From the NCBI GenBank assembly GCA_022495995.1, contig JAFEMH010000983.1, positions 186,001 through 250,000 of the forward strand: a stretch of DNA of 64,000 bases, read 5' to 3'. Position numbers and translations under genes: made by a program. How positions within the stretch are numbered: the stretch's first letter is position 1; each line of letters begins with the position of its first letter. Below the pieces are notes generated by a model, which ran no database searches, was not told the origin of the DNA, and was given only the letters and a program-made list of their open reading frames with translations. The stretch comes from Adenophora triphylla var. japonica (taxonomy: Eukaryota; Streptophyta; Magnoliopsida; Asterales; Campanulaceae). Below, in pieces: positions 42,697-54,551 of the stretch.

Positions 42697-44774
42697 TCAG
42701 TCTGATGTCAAGAATGAACCAGAGTCTGTATCTCATCAACGGGAGGATTAACAAGAAGTACACCCTGGTAGAGACATTAACAACCGATTAAAACGTTTCT
42801 GAACTATAGATACCTGAATAGAAGCAATATCAGAAAAGGGGTCTTTATCAGGTAAAATATATTAATCTGTATTGGAGACCAAGTGAATACACTCAAAATT
42901 CATATAGTTGTATTAAAAACATAAAAGTAAATATAAAAGTAAAATGCATACTACACTTTAGGAAGCATCATTGAAAAGCGTCTAAAATTGAGTAAGAAGT
43001 TTTTCCGACATATGACCAAGCAAAAATATGGTATATTGAGGCTTCTGGATGCATGTGCTGAAATACGATCAAACAGTAACTATTTACCAATTCAAAGTCC
43101 AATCTCATTAACATGATGAAGTCGTTAGAGGGCAAAATCATAGAAGTTCACAAACTTCCACAGGCCATCCTTGTCATACCAGAAAGGCCAGAGAGCCAAG
43201 TAATCCCCATGATCAAGAATGTAGGGGAATAAGACGTAAATACGGGGGACTTCCAGCTCAAGTACAAGCGAATTAAACAGAATACATATGAACTCTTAAG
43301 CAGGAATAAGGGTTCAAGACAATTATCTTATGCCAAAGAAAATACATTGAAATATAAAAGTTGACAAAGAATTCAACATTTTAGCATACAAAGAGTTTTC
43401 AGGTGTAAATATTTAGTTCTGATGGACCCTACTCCATTACTACAGTTAGTGCAGATAGAAGCAGCCATGCAACACTCCGTTGCTAACAAACAATCAAATA
43501 AGCATAAGTGTACACATGAAATAAGTCCATTTCATTCTGACTAGTGCAAGGTGTCTCTAGATTATGTGATGTTAGAAGAGATGATTAGCTCTAGTTTAGG
43601 TGTATATAATGAGATTTAAAATGCAACAAGGCTTACATTGATTTGAGAAGCAGCTATAAGTGGGCCTGCTACCCTTCCACCATAAGGAATGCCATCGGCG
43701 CCAACAATTGAGATTGTACAGCTACCATTATTGCCAGGGGGGTAATTTATCATGTTCATGTTCAGTAATGTGCAAGCACCCTTCAGAGTTTAAGAAAAGA
43801 AAAGGTGGATTCAGTTAGATAAAGAAAAAAGAAAAAAAGACGGGGATTCAGTTAAAGCTTGTATGTGAAATAGCAAGCTCATGCTCCCATAGTCGACAAG
43901 TTAGGTGTGCATGAATATGTCAAAGGGAACAATTCACTGCACTCCAATCTTCTTCCTATCTCATCAATAATATAATGTGTCCTCAAAGTTTTTCCAATCT
44001 AATATGGTTCCAGGGACTTGGTCACCTGGTTTAAAATAGAATTGACCCAAAAATATTCTTAAACAAAAATTTTGCAACCTAATACTTTTGAATTGTGAAA
44101 AAGGACTTGCAGATATGTTATAACAATGAACCCATAATGGCATTTGAAGTGGGAAACTTGTGAATCTAAAAGTTTCACATAAGGTCCAATAGCATAGCAC
44201 AAGTATAATGGCTGAGAAGGTGATATGTTGCATTTTGGTGCCAAAAGATACTCGATGTTGGGGTTCTCCATACTGATCAATTTACCCAGAATGAGTCAGA
44301 GGCCCGAATAGGTAATTCATTGCACACATAATATCTTGCGTGTTCAATAATCCAGAAGATAAACTGGGTTTTTCTGTATGCAAACTATCCATGCCATTCA
44401 AAATTGTTTTCCATTGAAAGCCAAGGAATGTTTAAAACTTGCCTCATGCATCTGGATTTGGTTGTTTCCATATATCACACTGGGACTCATGACAATACCA
44501 TTCATGCTGACAATAGCAACGAGAGTTCGGTTGCGAGTTTCACACTCCAGAGAGATTTCTGTCATAATGTCCTACAAACAGATAAGATTAACCATTAACA
44601 CGCAATTAAATGATAGAACAAATTTGGCTACATCAATTATTGAGTTGCACAAAAAAAAAATGAATGGAAAAGAAAGAAAAAAAAAAGCTAAATAACTTTC
44701 TAAGAATTATCTTACATTTCCTGGGTTGCAAGCAAAGGATATTGGCATCACGCCTTCTAGAGAAACAACTCCAG
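42697..44774 (-). pseudogene. AHL-like PPC/DUF296 gene, unit B
   Basis: Minus-strand exons are 44716-44774 (GVVSLEGVMPISFACNPGN), 44443-44571 (DIMTEISLECETRNRTLVAI-VSMNGIVMSPSVIYGNNQIQ) and 43637-43780 (GACTLLNMNMINYPPGNNGS-CTISIVGADGIPYGGRVAGP-LIAASQIN). Together they follow the order of the PPC domain of AT-hook nuclear-localised proteins (PGED..., LSANGxIS, then SPDGRVxGGxVAGxLxAA), which bind AT-rich DNA and act in chromatin-level regulation. The intron after 44443 begins GC (GCAAGT). The last exon has a small deletion that shifts the frame and removes the conserved acidic end. No AT-hook exon was found, and the 5' part may have been lost. Confidence 0.65.
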
Positions 44775-45375
44775 CTAAAGGCCCTTCAACAATCAAAATT
44801 CGATAAATGTGAGATATTATGCTTATGGAAATGAAATTTTAAAGCCCAAGTCTTAACAATCATCCTAAAGGAACACAAATTGCTGTGACTAAGAACATCT
44901 TTATTAATTTGAATGTTTTTTCTTCAGGACTGAAGGACTTCTGAGAAACCAAATTCTACATGAATTGGCTCAGAAGCTAGCAAGCTAATGACTCTACTTA
45001 CTAAATTGAGTAACTGATCAGAGTCCACAACATAATTCCGTATTCCACAGTAAAAATAGTTCCGTTTGGAGCATTTAAAAATATTTTAGGACAATCCTTT
45101 TATCCAGTATCAAGATCACGTAGGATAGTGGATCATATATGGACTAAAAACAGATAAACACCAAAAAGCGACTCTAATTTACCTTAAAATAATAAACAGG
45201 AAGCCCCAATTCATATAAGTTTCATAAATTCAGTATAAGGTTTCCTAATCCTAGTCACACAACTTCTATCATTGTACAATGTAGAAAAGTACAAACTCCC
45301 GCCAAAATGATAGCGACTCTCGTCAAATTCCCAGATTTACGAAAGACAATTTTATGCTATGAAATCGAAGTAAAA

Positions 45376-45764
45376 TGTAACAGCCGGACTAAAATGACAA
45401 GGGTTGCATCGTCTTTTCGCATCCATATGTAAGGGCAACACTGTAAATTAGTCGTGGACACGTGAAAGGCTCGTGGGAAGGGATGGACGCGTGCTGTGAT
45501 AGCTATTCACAATATATAGGGCAACAATGGCGATGATGGCGGGTGGATTGATTATTGTTGCTTTCTCTTTCATAGCCATAGCTTAGATATAGTTTATTAG
45601 CAGTAATTTAGTCGTATTTTTCTTAATTCCATTTCTGTTCTTCGTTGTTATTGTTCTGCAATTGTTGAAATCAATCAATTCCCTTTTTTAATTCTAAATG
45701 AATTCATGGTCTCGCTACCCAATCCCTAGTTTGTCCTCTTGTTAAATTGCACGATCGTTGCGGG
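45376..45764 (+). repeat. 5' LTR
   Basis: It pairs with 48881-49266. It contains TTCACAATATATAGG (a TATA-like site) and CATAGCCATAGCTTAGATAT in both copies. The copies differ by many one-base indels. Confidence 0.8.
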
Positions 45765-45782
45765 TGGTATCGCAGCGCCGAT
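45765..45782 (+). other. Primer binding site, initiator-Met type, altered
   Basis: TGGTATCGCAGCGCCGAT directly follows the 5' LTR. The common plant site is TGGTATCAGAGC, and two positions differ. Confidence 0.55.
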
Positions 45783-48700
45783 CCTCGGGATCGTTTCGTA
45801 TCCACGGCGGATGGATCTAGGTTTGGTGAGTCAAGAAAATTGATAAACAAATGGGAAAGAATGGAAGGTAGACTTGCGTAAATGAAGGCTACGGTGAATT
45901 CTATGATGGAGAATTCGCTTCCAATCGTGAAAATGGCACAAGGATTGCAAGAGTTTTTGATAGAAACAACGAATTGGAAGTTAAGTATTCTAATTTCTCT
46001 CCCGATGTTTATGTTACCTCTTCCATTAATTCCAATCGCTTTATGTTGATACACCGAACTCATATACATCATATATAAACCCAAATGCGCCCGATCTATA
46101 ATGAATATACTCCTAGCCAAAACACTCATTACACGACACCCGATTTCAACCAAACACTATCATATAATCAACCATCATCCCAATTGATTCAAACTATTCC
46201 TGCCGATGCTTATTTTCCACTCCTGAGTTGGCTCCACAAATCCTACTCGAGCTTCCTAAAGATAAGAACGATTTAGAAATGATCGCATCCGCATTCCTCG
46301 AGAGAACAATTCGTACAAATACGTTCGAGGAATACTTTGAGGAATTTCAGTGTTATTCGAGCTCAACCGGAGGCAATAGCCTTACATATGCGCGAACAAA
46401 TTAACTCGAAAGTTTTTCCTCGAATACTTATCATTGATCGGAAGAAGAGAGTCAATCTTACGTGAAAAGACTCGCACCTTCTACAGCATCAAGCAGCGTT
46501 TATGTGAAGAAAGGTCATTTAGCAAAAGAGGAAACAAATCGTGTGAAGGCACACAAACCGCTCGATAGGATAGCCCAGAGCAGAAATGGAGGGGTCGATT
46601 GATTCAGCTTGAAAATTGGACGGGAACGAATGCCACGGTGTTAATGAATTGTCCGATCAAAACGAGAATACCAAAATTGGCACGACATTACTCTGTGGTT
46701 GTCACAAGGAGCTCAAGAAATAGACACATCACGTGACAAAACGGAGGAGAAATGGACCGATGTTTGCGCTGTTCCGAATGGGTCATTTTCCGCGTACGTG
46801 TGCGTAATCGGGAGAGCCGAGGATACGTATAGTTTCGAGTCGAGTTCGCCATCGGAGATCGCTTTTCGGGATTGCTCACGGGTAGGTATGCCAAGAAGAT
46901 TTGAGGTTACGCTGATGCGAGTCATCAATTTGATAAAATGCAAGCGAGAGATGTTTTAGGAGTCGGTGATTTTCGGTTATGTTCGAATGGGACCGGTTTA
47001 AGGAAAGAAGAAGGTCAAAATGAAGGGAAAGTGGGTCTGTAAAGTGGATAGACAACAAGATGGCAAATAGAATGGCTTTCGATTGTGGCTTCAAGTTCAT
47101 CTTTGATGTCAATAGGCTGCGAATGGGGTAGAAATAACCTTGAAATGTTTGGAGATCAGCGGTCTTCCACCGTACTCCAAACCAGAAATTTGATACTTAC
47201 GCCGTCTCCCAAGAGACTCGGACTTATTTGATGCGCAAGAGATCGAGAAGGCTAGTCACCGGGTGTTAACCGATGGAGAAACGCAGCCATATTTGGTTTT
47301 TAGATTGCTTGCAATTCACTGGTTACCGAGCCTTCACGGGATTGATGTCAATTGGAGATAGCGTGAGAAGTAAAAGAATGAATTTGTGTTTCTACTCAAC
47401 GGTTTTTGATTTACTCGCTTTCAAATTGTTAAAACTTGACTTGCTTGCTTATCTGTCCCATTTTACCGGATAGACTACCGGATGCGAATGACGTAGTAGA
47501 CTCGCATGAGGATTATTCCCGGAGTATTTATGGCGAAGCTAATCGAAGATGACATCGCTATTCAGAGGGTTCAAATCATCATCCTCTCGAGGAGTACGGG
47601 TGGATTGCTAAAGATCCTCGCCACGTTTTTTGATGATTCTTTGTTGAGAAATACGGTCCGCACACGAGATGGAAATCTTCGGGGTCTTTGCGGAAATGAA
47701 AGTGACGCCTCACTTTGTCGAACTATAATTACGCACCATCGTAGCTCGAAATTATTTCTGACTTTACGGTCTCCTCGCATTCACCGCATATATTATCCAC
47801 ATTCAAGGTTCGTGACAATGATATGATCTACCTACGTATTCTAATTCCATGTACTTGAAAAAGGCATAAAAAGCTTGCTAGATAAAGAAGAACACCTTAA
47901 CGGGAATTCATCATCTTCCCACGCCACGCTCATTTTATTTTCGTCAAAGAACATACGGGCGCTTCCATCTTATCTCATTCTTTTCTTCCGTGATAAACCT
48001 TCTAAGAGTTATTATTCTTTTTATCAAACCGATTCACTACATGTCATCACTCGAAATTGATCATGAGGAGAGGAATGCTTCAAAGCTTGCTTTTTGCCGA
48101 GTTTCGAACTGTGGGAGCCAATACCGGTCCGATCAACATGCCCACGGAAATAAAAGACGCACTTGCTTATTATGTGACTCGCCAGGAAGGCACGTGCGCT
48201 CTTCCAACATCATGGGTAACCTTTCATTCGAAAGGAGGTAAAGGAGTCAGCCTATAATCAATCTCTGGCCACCTACGAGCAATGCAAATCTTTTCGGGTG
48301 TTCACATGTAGGAGCCCTACACCCACACCACCGATACGGGCCACCGCGTGACGTCAAGATGCTACTGATGGCTGTGAGAAGTTATTCACAGACAAATCAC
48401 GAAAACAAGATCACCAATTTAATCAAGTGCGCACGGCTCGCAAGAATACACGTGGGACACTCGTACTGTGATAATGCTACGAAGCTACAATCTATCGGGT
48501 CCGACACCACATGGTGGTAATGTTACTTAAGAGATCTCGCTCAGATTTTATACAAGCCGGGTATTCTCAATCGCGAATATGCCAAATTCTTCTCACTAGA
48601 GAGCAAGCTCAAGTTTTTATCATTAACGGTGACACATTACCGTTGCTACAACCCGCCGGAATTCGAGAAAGGCGAATGATGATAAGGAAAATTATCGGGT

Positions 48701-48880
48701 AAAGGGTTATTTCAGATTTCCTTTCGATAGAGGAAAGCTTTCATCGCGCCAAAATAAATCTGGCAGTATGCACGGTTCCCCGCAGTGATGTCTTACACTT
48801 TTGCTAGAATACGAGGCGCTCGAGTCAAGCTTCATGGATTCCTAGCCTCGAGGACAAGGCTATCAGAAGTGAGGAGTATT

Positions 48881-49266
48881 TGTAATGCAATGACTAAAAA
48901 TGACAAGGGTCAGCATCGCCTTTTCGCATCCATACGTAAGTGGGCAACACTCGTAAATTAGTCATGACACGCGAAAGGCTCAAAGGGAAGACGGACGCTA
49001 TGGCCGCGATAGCTATTCACAATATATAGGCAACAAACGGCGACGATGGCGCGGATTGATTATCGTTCGCTTTCATAGCCATAGCTTAGATATAGTTTAT
49101 TAGCACTTAGAATTTAGTCGTATTTTCTTAATTCCATTTCTGTTCTTCGTTGTTATTGTTCTGCAATTATTGAAATCAATCTGAATTCCCTTTTTAATTC
49201 TAAATGAATTCATGGTCTGCTACCCAATCCCTAGTTTGTCCCTTGTTAAATTGCACGACTGTTACA
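48881..49266 (+). repeat. 3' LTR
   Basis: It starts TGTAATGCAATGACTAAAAA and ends GACTGTTACA, followed by the TAAAA duplication. Confidence 0.8.
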
Positions 49267-49271
49267 TAAAA

Positions 49272-51490
49272 GCACATTTATAGACTAAATACTCAAAAGT
49301 GACACTTGTTTGAGAAAGGAAATAGTATAAAATAGGCCACCACTCAATTGGCATCTGATTAAGAGGAAACACAGAAAAGCACGTACAGTGCGTACCAGTG
49401 CCTTTGATTTGATTATTTTTTAGTTTTGCGTTTATCTTTCTCAAGAATTAAGAAAACGGTAAAAAGAAAGAAAAAGAGAGATTGTGGGACCAAAGGAAGA
49501 AACATCCAAAGTACAAAGATAAGATCTAATTCTTAGAGCCAAACACGGCCATTAGATCCCTATACCCATCGGTCACGGCAAAAAAGAGAAAAATAAATAA
49601 AATAAAAGTCAGAAGCCATATCAAAACTGAAAATACATAAATACGTAGAGATGGGATCTTAACTTAAAGGAACAACTAAGATAAATCATAGATAAAAATA
49701 TTTATCAAAGAACCAGCAAGATCTAACTCTTAGAGCTAAAGATGTATACCCAACATCGGCCACAACAAAAAAGAGAAAAATAAATAAAATAAAAGCCAAA
49801 AGCCATATCAAAACCGAAAAACATAAATATATAGAGATGGGATCTTAACTTAAAGGAACAACTCAGATAAATCTAGTTAAAAATAGTTATCAAAGGAAAT
49901 AAAATTTATAGCCCAAAAGAATCATCCATTCCTGTCTCAACAATTATCCTAAAGGAACATGCATTGCTGTGACTAAGATCATCTTTATTGATTTGAATGT
50001 TTTTTCTTCAGGAAAGAAGGAATTCCGAGAAACCAAATTCTACATGAATTGACTCAGAAGCTAGCTAGCTAGCTAAAGACTCTACAAACTGAATCGAATG
50101 ACTGATAAGAGTCAACAACATAATTCTGTATTCAACAGTAAAAATAGTATAAAAGCAGCCGCCACACAAGTGCGTCTAACTAAGAGTAAAAACAATAATG
50201 CACCTAAAGCGCACGTGACTTGATTATTTTTAGTTTTGCGTTTTTTTCTCATGAATGAATAAAACAGTAAAAAGAAAAAGAGAGAGAGAGAGAGAGAGAT
50301 TGTGAGACCAATCGAGAGAACATCCAAGGTCTAAATAAGATCTAACTCTTAGAGCCAAACACGGCCATTAGATCCCTATATCCTACATCGGCCATAGCAA
50401 CAAACAGAAAAATATATAATATAAACATCAGAAGCCATATCAAAATAGAAAATCCATAAATACATACAGATGAAATCTGAACATAAAGGAAGAACTAAGA
50501 TAAATCCTAGATAAAAATATTTATCAAAGAACCAACAAAAAGAGAACAGCTTTGGCAGAACATTGTTCTTAGCCATAAATTTGGTACATACCCATTGCAA
50601 CCATAGTGTCACTTTGTTGGAGAAATGAAAAGTTGGAGATGTGTGAAAAGGGGAAGAAAAAGAGGAATGAAAGAAGAAAGGCTCGTTGACAGTGCAAATA
50701 GGGGTACTGCCAGAGAGAGTACTTCTTACCTATAAATACCAACGCGGGCCCAAGTTATTCGCTTGTTTTATAGGTAGAACAGTTATTGGTGACAGGGAAT
50801 CCCGTGGACGTTCAAATACATTCTTGTCTGGTGGGACCACCTGCAATATTTTATACAATTATAGATTCAGTAAATTTGCCCAAGTATCAGTGCGCATCAG
50901 CCTGAAGGGGAATTATATGTAACACGAGCAACAATATAAGTACATTTATAAATGTCAGGTCAAAGCGTTGAAGCTATTAATATCTATCTATAAGCGAAAT
51001 ACAGGACAAAATTGTAAAGGCCTTAAAAGCTGTCTTTCTTTAGGAAACTAATAACTTCAGAAGAAGAAAGGCAAAGGACGAGGAAAAAAGGGTAAAGATT
51101 TAGTAGTCATTATCTGCAGAATTCAGTGCCGGGATATTTAATGTGAAACAAAGAATTTCCCGTATTAGTCGAAACTATTAAAGATCATGCACACTTCATT
51201 TGTTCATATTCAAACTGCTCTGAAACATGGATAGGAACAATGAAAATGAGGAGATAGACTCAGAGAAGGCCTCAAAAGTCATAGGTTTGACAGTGAATTG
51301 CTAGTCTTATGCAATATTGAGTTTTCACATATTTGGCACTTCAGATTACATGAATCCTTTTTCTGTAATGCTAGAAATCGGATAGCATCAGATTTCTAGT
51401 TGGAAGGACAAAATCTTTCTTCGGAAAGACTTGGATTTCACAAATAGTACATAAATTCATAGGGTTGATTTGAGCCCACATGGTTGAATG
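49272..51490. repeat. Unit B spacer with short repeats
   Basis: It contains two adjacent copies of the roughly 185-bp block (49520-49880), a third at 50340-50530, a (GA)n run at about 50279-50300, and the VVPPDK-type segment (50727-50845). It ends in the spacer that normally precedes GAT1 exon 6, but the exon is missing here and a MITE end follows. Confidence 0.6.
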
Positions 51491-51509
51491 TAACAAAAAA
51501 AAAAAGCAT

Positions 51510-51670
51510 ACTCCCTCCGTCCCATTTGAAAAGGCACAAAACCCCCTTTTTTTGGTGTCCCATTTAAAAAGGCACAATCCCAACATGAAAAGTTTTTAAT
51601 TCTTCTTTATTCATGGGACCCACTTGTCATACTCACAATAACTATCCACTTACTATTCTCTACCATAGCT
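51510..51670. mobile_element. Truncated Stowaway-like MITE
   Basis: The left end CTCCCTCCGTCCCATTTG follows TA. A second CCCATTTxAAAAGGCAC block follows, and no right end is present. The downstream TTCACTGTGTAGGAGAAATG sequence is directly duplicated (about 51667 and 51735). Confidence 0.55.
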
Positions 51671-52156
51671 TCACTGTGTAGGAGAAATGAAGAACTACGT
51701 GATATATTCCCCTCTATTCCCCATTACGACCATAGCTTCACTGTGTAGGAGAAATGAAACTTTGAAAATCAGTGAAAATGGAAGAAAAGGAAAGGAATGC
51801 AAGTAGTTAGGCTCGTAGACAGTGCTAATAGGAGTTTTGTCAAAGAGATGGCTTCTAACCTATAAATACCAACGCGGGCCCAAAATATTCACTTGTTTTA
51901 TAGGTAAAACAGTTATTGGGTGACAGGGAATCCCATGGACGTTCAAATACATTCTTTTCTGGTGGGACCACCTGCAATATTTTATACAATTATAGATTAA
52001 GTAAATTTGCCCAAGTATCAATGCGCTTTAGCCTGATGGGAAATTTTATGTAACATAAGCGGCAATATAAGTACATTTATGAATGTCATGCACACTTCAA
52101 TCGCTCATATTCACACTGCTCTCAAACATGGATAGGAGCATAGACAAGGAGGAGAG

Positions 52157-52915
52157 TGTTGGGAATTTGAGGGGATCACATATCCGCCTAGCCCATACTA
52201 GCAGTTCTAACATGGGGAGAATAATCGACATGTAGTAAATATGAAAGAAATAACACAAGAATTTGGTAACCCAGTTCACCAAACACATGGCTACATCTGG
52301 GGGCGATGCCAAGCTAGGATATCACTATAATCTATATATGATGGTTATTACAACTTTGCACATGCAATCACTAAGATCTAAGCATGGCTACTCTCCATGA
52401 ACAACACTCTCATATATATCTCATCTCCTCTATCAAGAACACATACCTCGGTCATGGCTAGTGTTGTAGGAGTGCCCCTCATGGCATCTCCTAGGCCCCT
52501 TGCCCTCTCCTTGACACTATTTGTGGCTCTCTCTTGTTTATCCTAGCTCTCTCCGTCAAGCACATCAAATTATGGTCGAATCTATGTTTATATAGGTGTA
52601 AGAAAAGCCATAAACCTTGTCCGACAAGAAAAGAATCCCTTTAGAATAAGGAAACCAAAATCTGGCTGAATTTTTGTCGTGCACGGCAGTGCGCCTATTT
52701 TTAGCACGGCAGTGCAAAGAGGTCCGAAGCTTATGTTCCTCGTTTTTTACTCTTGCACGGCAGTGCGCCTATTTAAGCACGGCAGTGCCAATCTTCTTTT
52801 CCTGTTTTGCTCCCTTTTTCTCCTCCTTGAACATTCCTACCTTTGCTCAAACTCCTCTATTGTTTAGACTCCTCCTCCTCCGCTTCCATGTTGGTTTAGA
52901 CTCCATAACCCAATA
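52157..52915. mobile_element. Probable solo LTR, about 759 bp
   Basis: The insertion interrupts GGAGGAGATAGACTCA, which is continuous in units A and C. The ends TGTTGGG and CCCAATA are inverted with one mismatch. The flanking bases (GAGAG and GAAAA) are only a poor duplication. Internally, GCACGGCAGTGC occurs four times (about 52681-52790). No internal genes were found. Confidence 0.5.
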
Positions 52916-53219
52916 GAAAAAGACTCAGAGAAGGCCTCAAAAGTCATAGCTTTGACAGTGAATCGCTAGTCCTATGCAATAATTAGTTGTCACTTACTTG
53001 GCACTTAAGATTACATGAATCCCCTTTCAGTAATGCTACAAATCAGATAGCATCAGAATTCTTATTGGAAGGACAAAAACTTCCTTTGGACAGACTTGGA
53101 TTTCAGAAGGGTTGATTTTATCCCACATGGTTGATTGAGAAAAAATGGCAGACTTAAAAAAAAAAAAAAAAAAAAAAAAAGGTCATACCGCTTATGGTTT
53201 CTGGAGTTTAAAGGCCAAT

Positions 53220-53460
53220 CAAGGGAAAATGTTCAAAGGGCTGCTAGTTTGCTACTCAGTTGTAATCTCAACATATTTCAGTGTGGGAATATCTGGTTAC
53301 TGAGCATTCGGCAATTAGGCTCAGAGTTCAGTTCTTCAAAACTTCATGGTTAACGGCAACCAACTCAAGCGGTTTTTACTCATGATCAACATCATCACCG
53401 TTCTACTAGTTTCATGGTTAATGGCAACCAACTCAAGCGGTTTCTACTCATGAGCAACAC
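53220..53460 (+). pseudogene. GAT1-like transporter pseudogene 3 (exon 6 only)
   Basis: It starts at the same mid-exon point as pseudogene 2 (GKMFKGLLVCYSVV). A TGA replaces the Trp in GYW of FSVGISGYWAFG, and a TAG follows at the Gln of GNQ. A 60-bp segment containing TTCATGGTTAACGGCAACCA is directly duplicated. Exon 7 and intron 6 are deleted, and the GAT1 3' flank follows directly. A poly-A tract (about 53157-53180) lies just upstream. Confidence 0.85.
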
Positions 53461-54551
53461 CAATATTTACATTATAGTGCATATTTCTATATATATTCTA
53501 CCTATCTGCCACATCTTGGGAGAAAATATCTTTCACTCAAGAAAAGAAAAAAACAACATAAATCAGATTATATCACTAAAGCTAAAGCCCCTTGTCCCTT
53601 AAACAGTTTCGTGTGAACTGAAGGGAAACTGGAAGAACATAATCTCGTTATTTCCATAACTTTCCTCTAAAAACAAATAATCCTCAAGAAAAGGGTTAAC
53701 TTTATTTATGTTCATTGTACTGAGTCGACTTTCACTTTTACCATTGCACCAGTTTTTCCATAAAAGCATTATACTTATTTTCTCTTTCTCTCCAGTACCA
53801 AAATGTAAGATCATTATTTCTTTATAATCGTAGGGCTGACCTGGCATGTCACATGAGCAATCTAAGCAGACTTAGCGTGTCACATACACATTCTAAGCTG
53901 ATATGGCATATCAAATCAGCATGATTGATGACATGGCAAGTCGCATCAAACTTCCAAGTGGCTTACCACATCAACAATCATATTGATGTGTCACATGCCT
54001 CATCAGCTCCACGGTTGAAAAAAAAATGGTGTTAACTTTTGGTACGGGATAGAAAAACAAAATAAAGTTCAATGGCTTTTATGGGAAAAAATAGTGCAAC
54101 GGTAAAAGTGAAAGTCGATTCAAAGTATAACGGATGAAAGCAGAGATCCCTCAAGAAAACAGTAGATTTTCAGGATTCATATCCTCGTTCGAACAACTTT
54201 TTCAGGAAGAATGAAACTACCTAAAGAAGCTTTAAATTTTCCAAGAGATGAGATTTAACAAAGAGCACTTCTATGACAAGTAATAAAAACCAGCAAAAGG
54301 CAGGTGTTCGAATTAACTAAAAGGAAAACCAACTTAAATTTCAAGTTCATATTATAAAATTGTGTCCCCAACTGATTTCAGCTCATTTATTCATTCTTCA
54401 GCTAACCTTCTTCGATCCTCTGATATGAAACTGAAAATGTATAAAGAAAACAATGCTTTTAGCATGGTATCAAAAGAAGATTTTGTTAAACGCATAAAAC
54501 ATGAGCACATAGCTTGCAGAGGCACTCATATAAAAGAGACCTTTGTTTCTC

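Larger units (their letters stand above)
45376..49266 (+). mobile_element. LTR retrotransposon, 3.9 kb, degenerate interior
   Basis: The 5-bp sequence TAAAA flanks it at 45371-45375 and 49267-49271. The ends are TGTAACAGCC and GACTGTTACA. The 5' LTR is about 45376-45764 and the 3' LTR 48881-49266. The interior has a gag-like stretch near 46310-46360 (TNTFEEYFEEFQ) but no readable protease, reverse transcriptase or integrase. Frames are broken everywhere. Insertion split the AHL-unit sequence GAAATCGAAGTAAAA / AGCACATTTAT, which is continuous in units A and C. Ty3/gypsy affiliation rests on the gag-like motif only. Confidence 0.8.

Noticed and set aside
46699..46959. Possible pol fragment in the LTR element
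   Set aside because: Translations in all frames give no protease, reverse transcriptase or integrase motif that I can defend.
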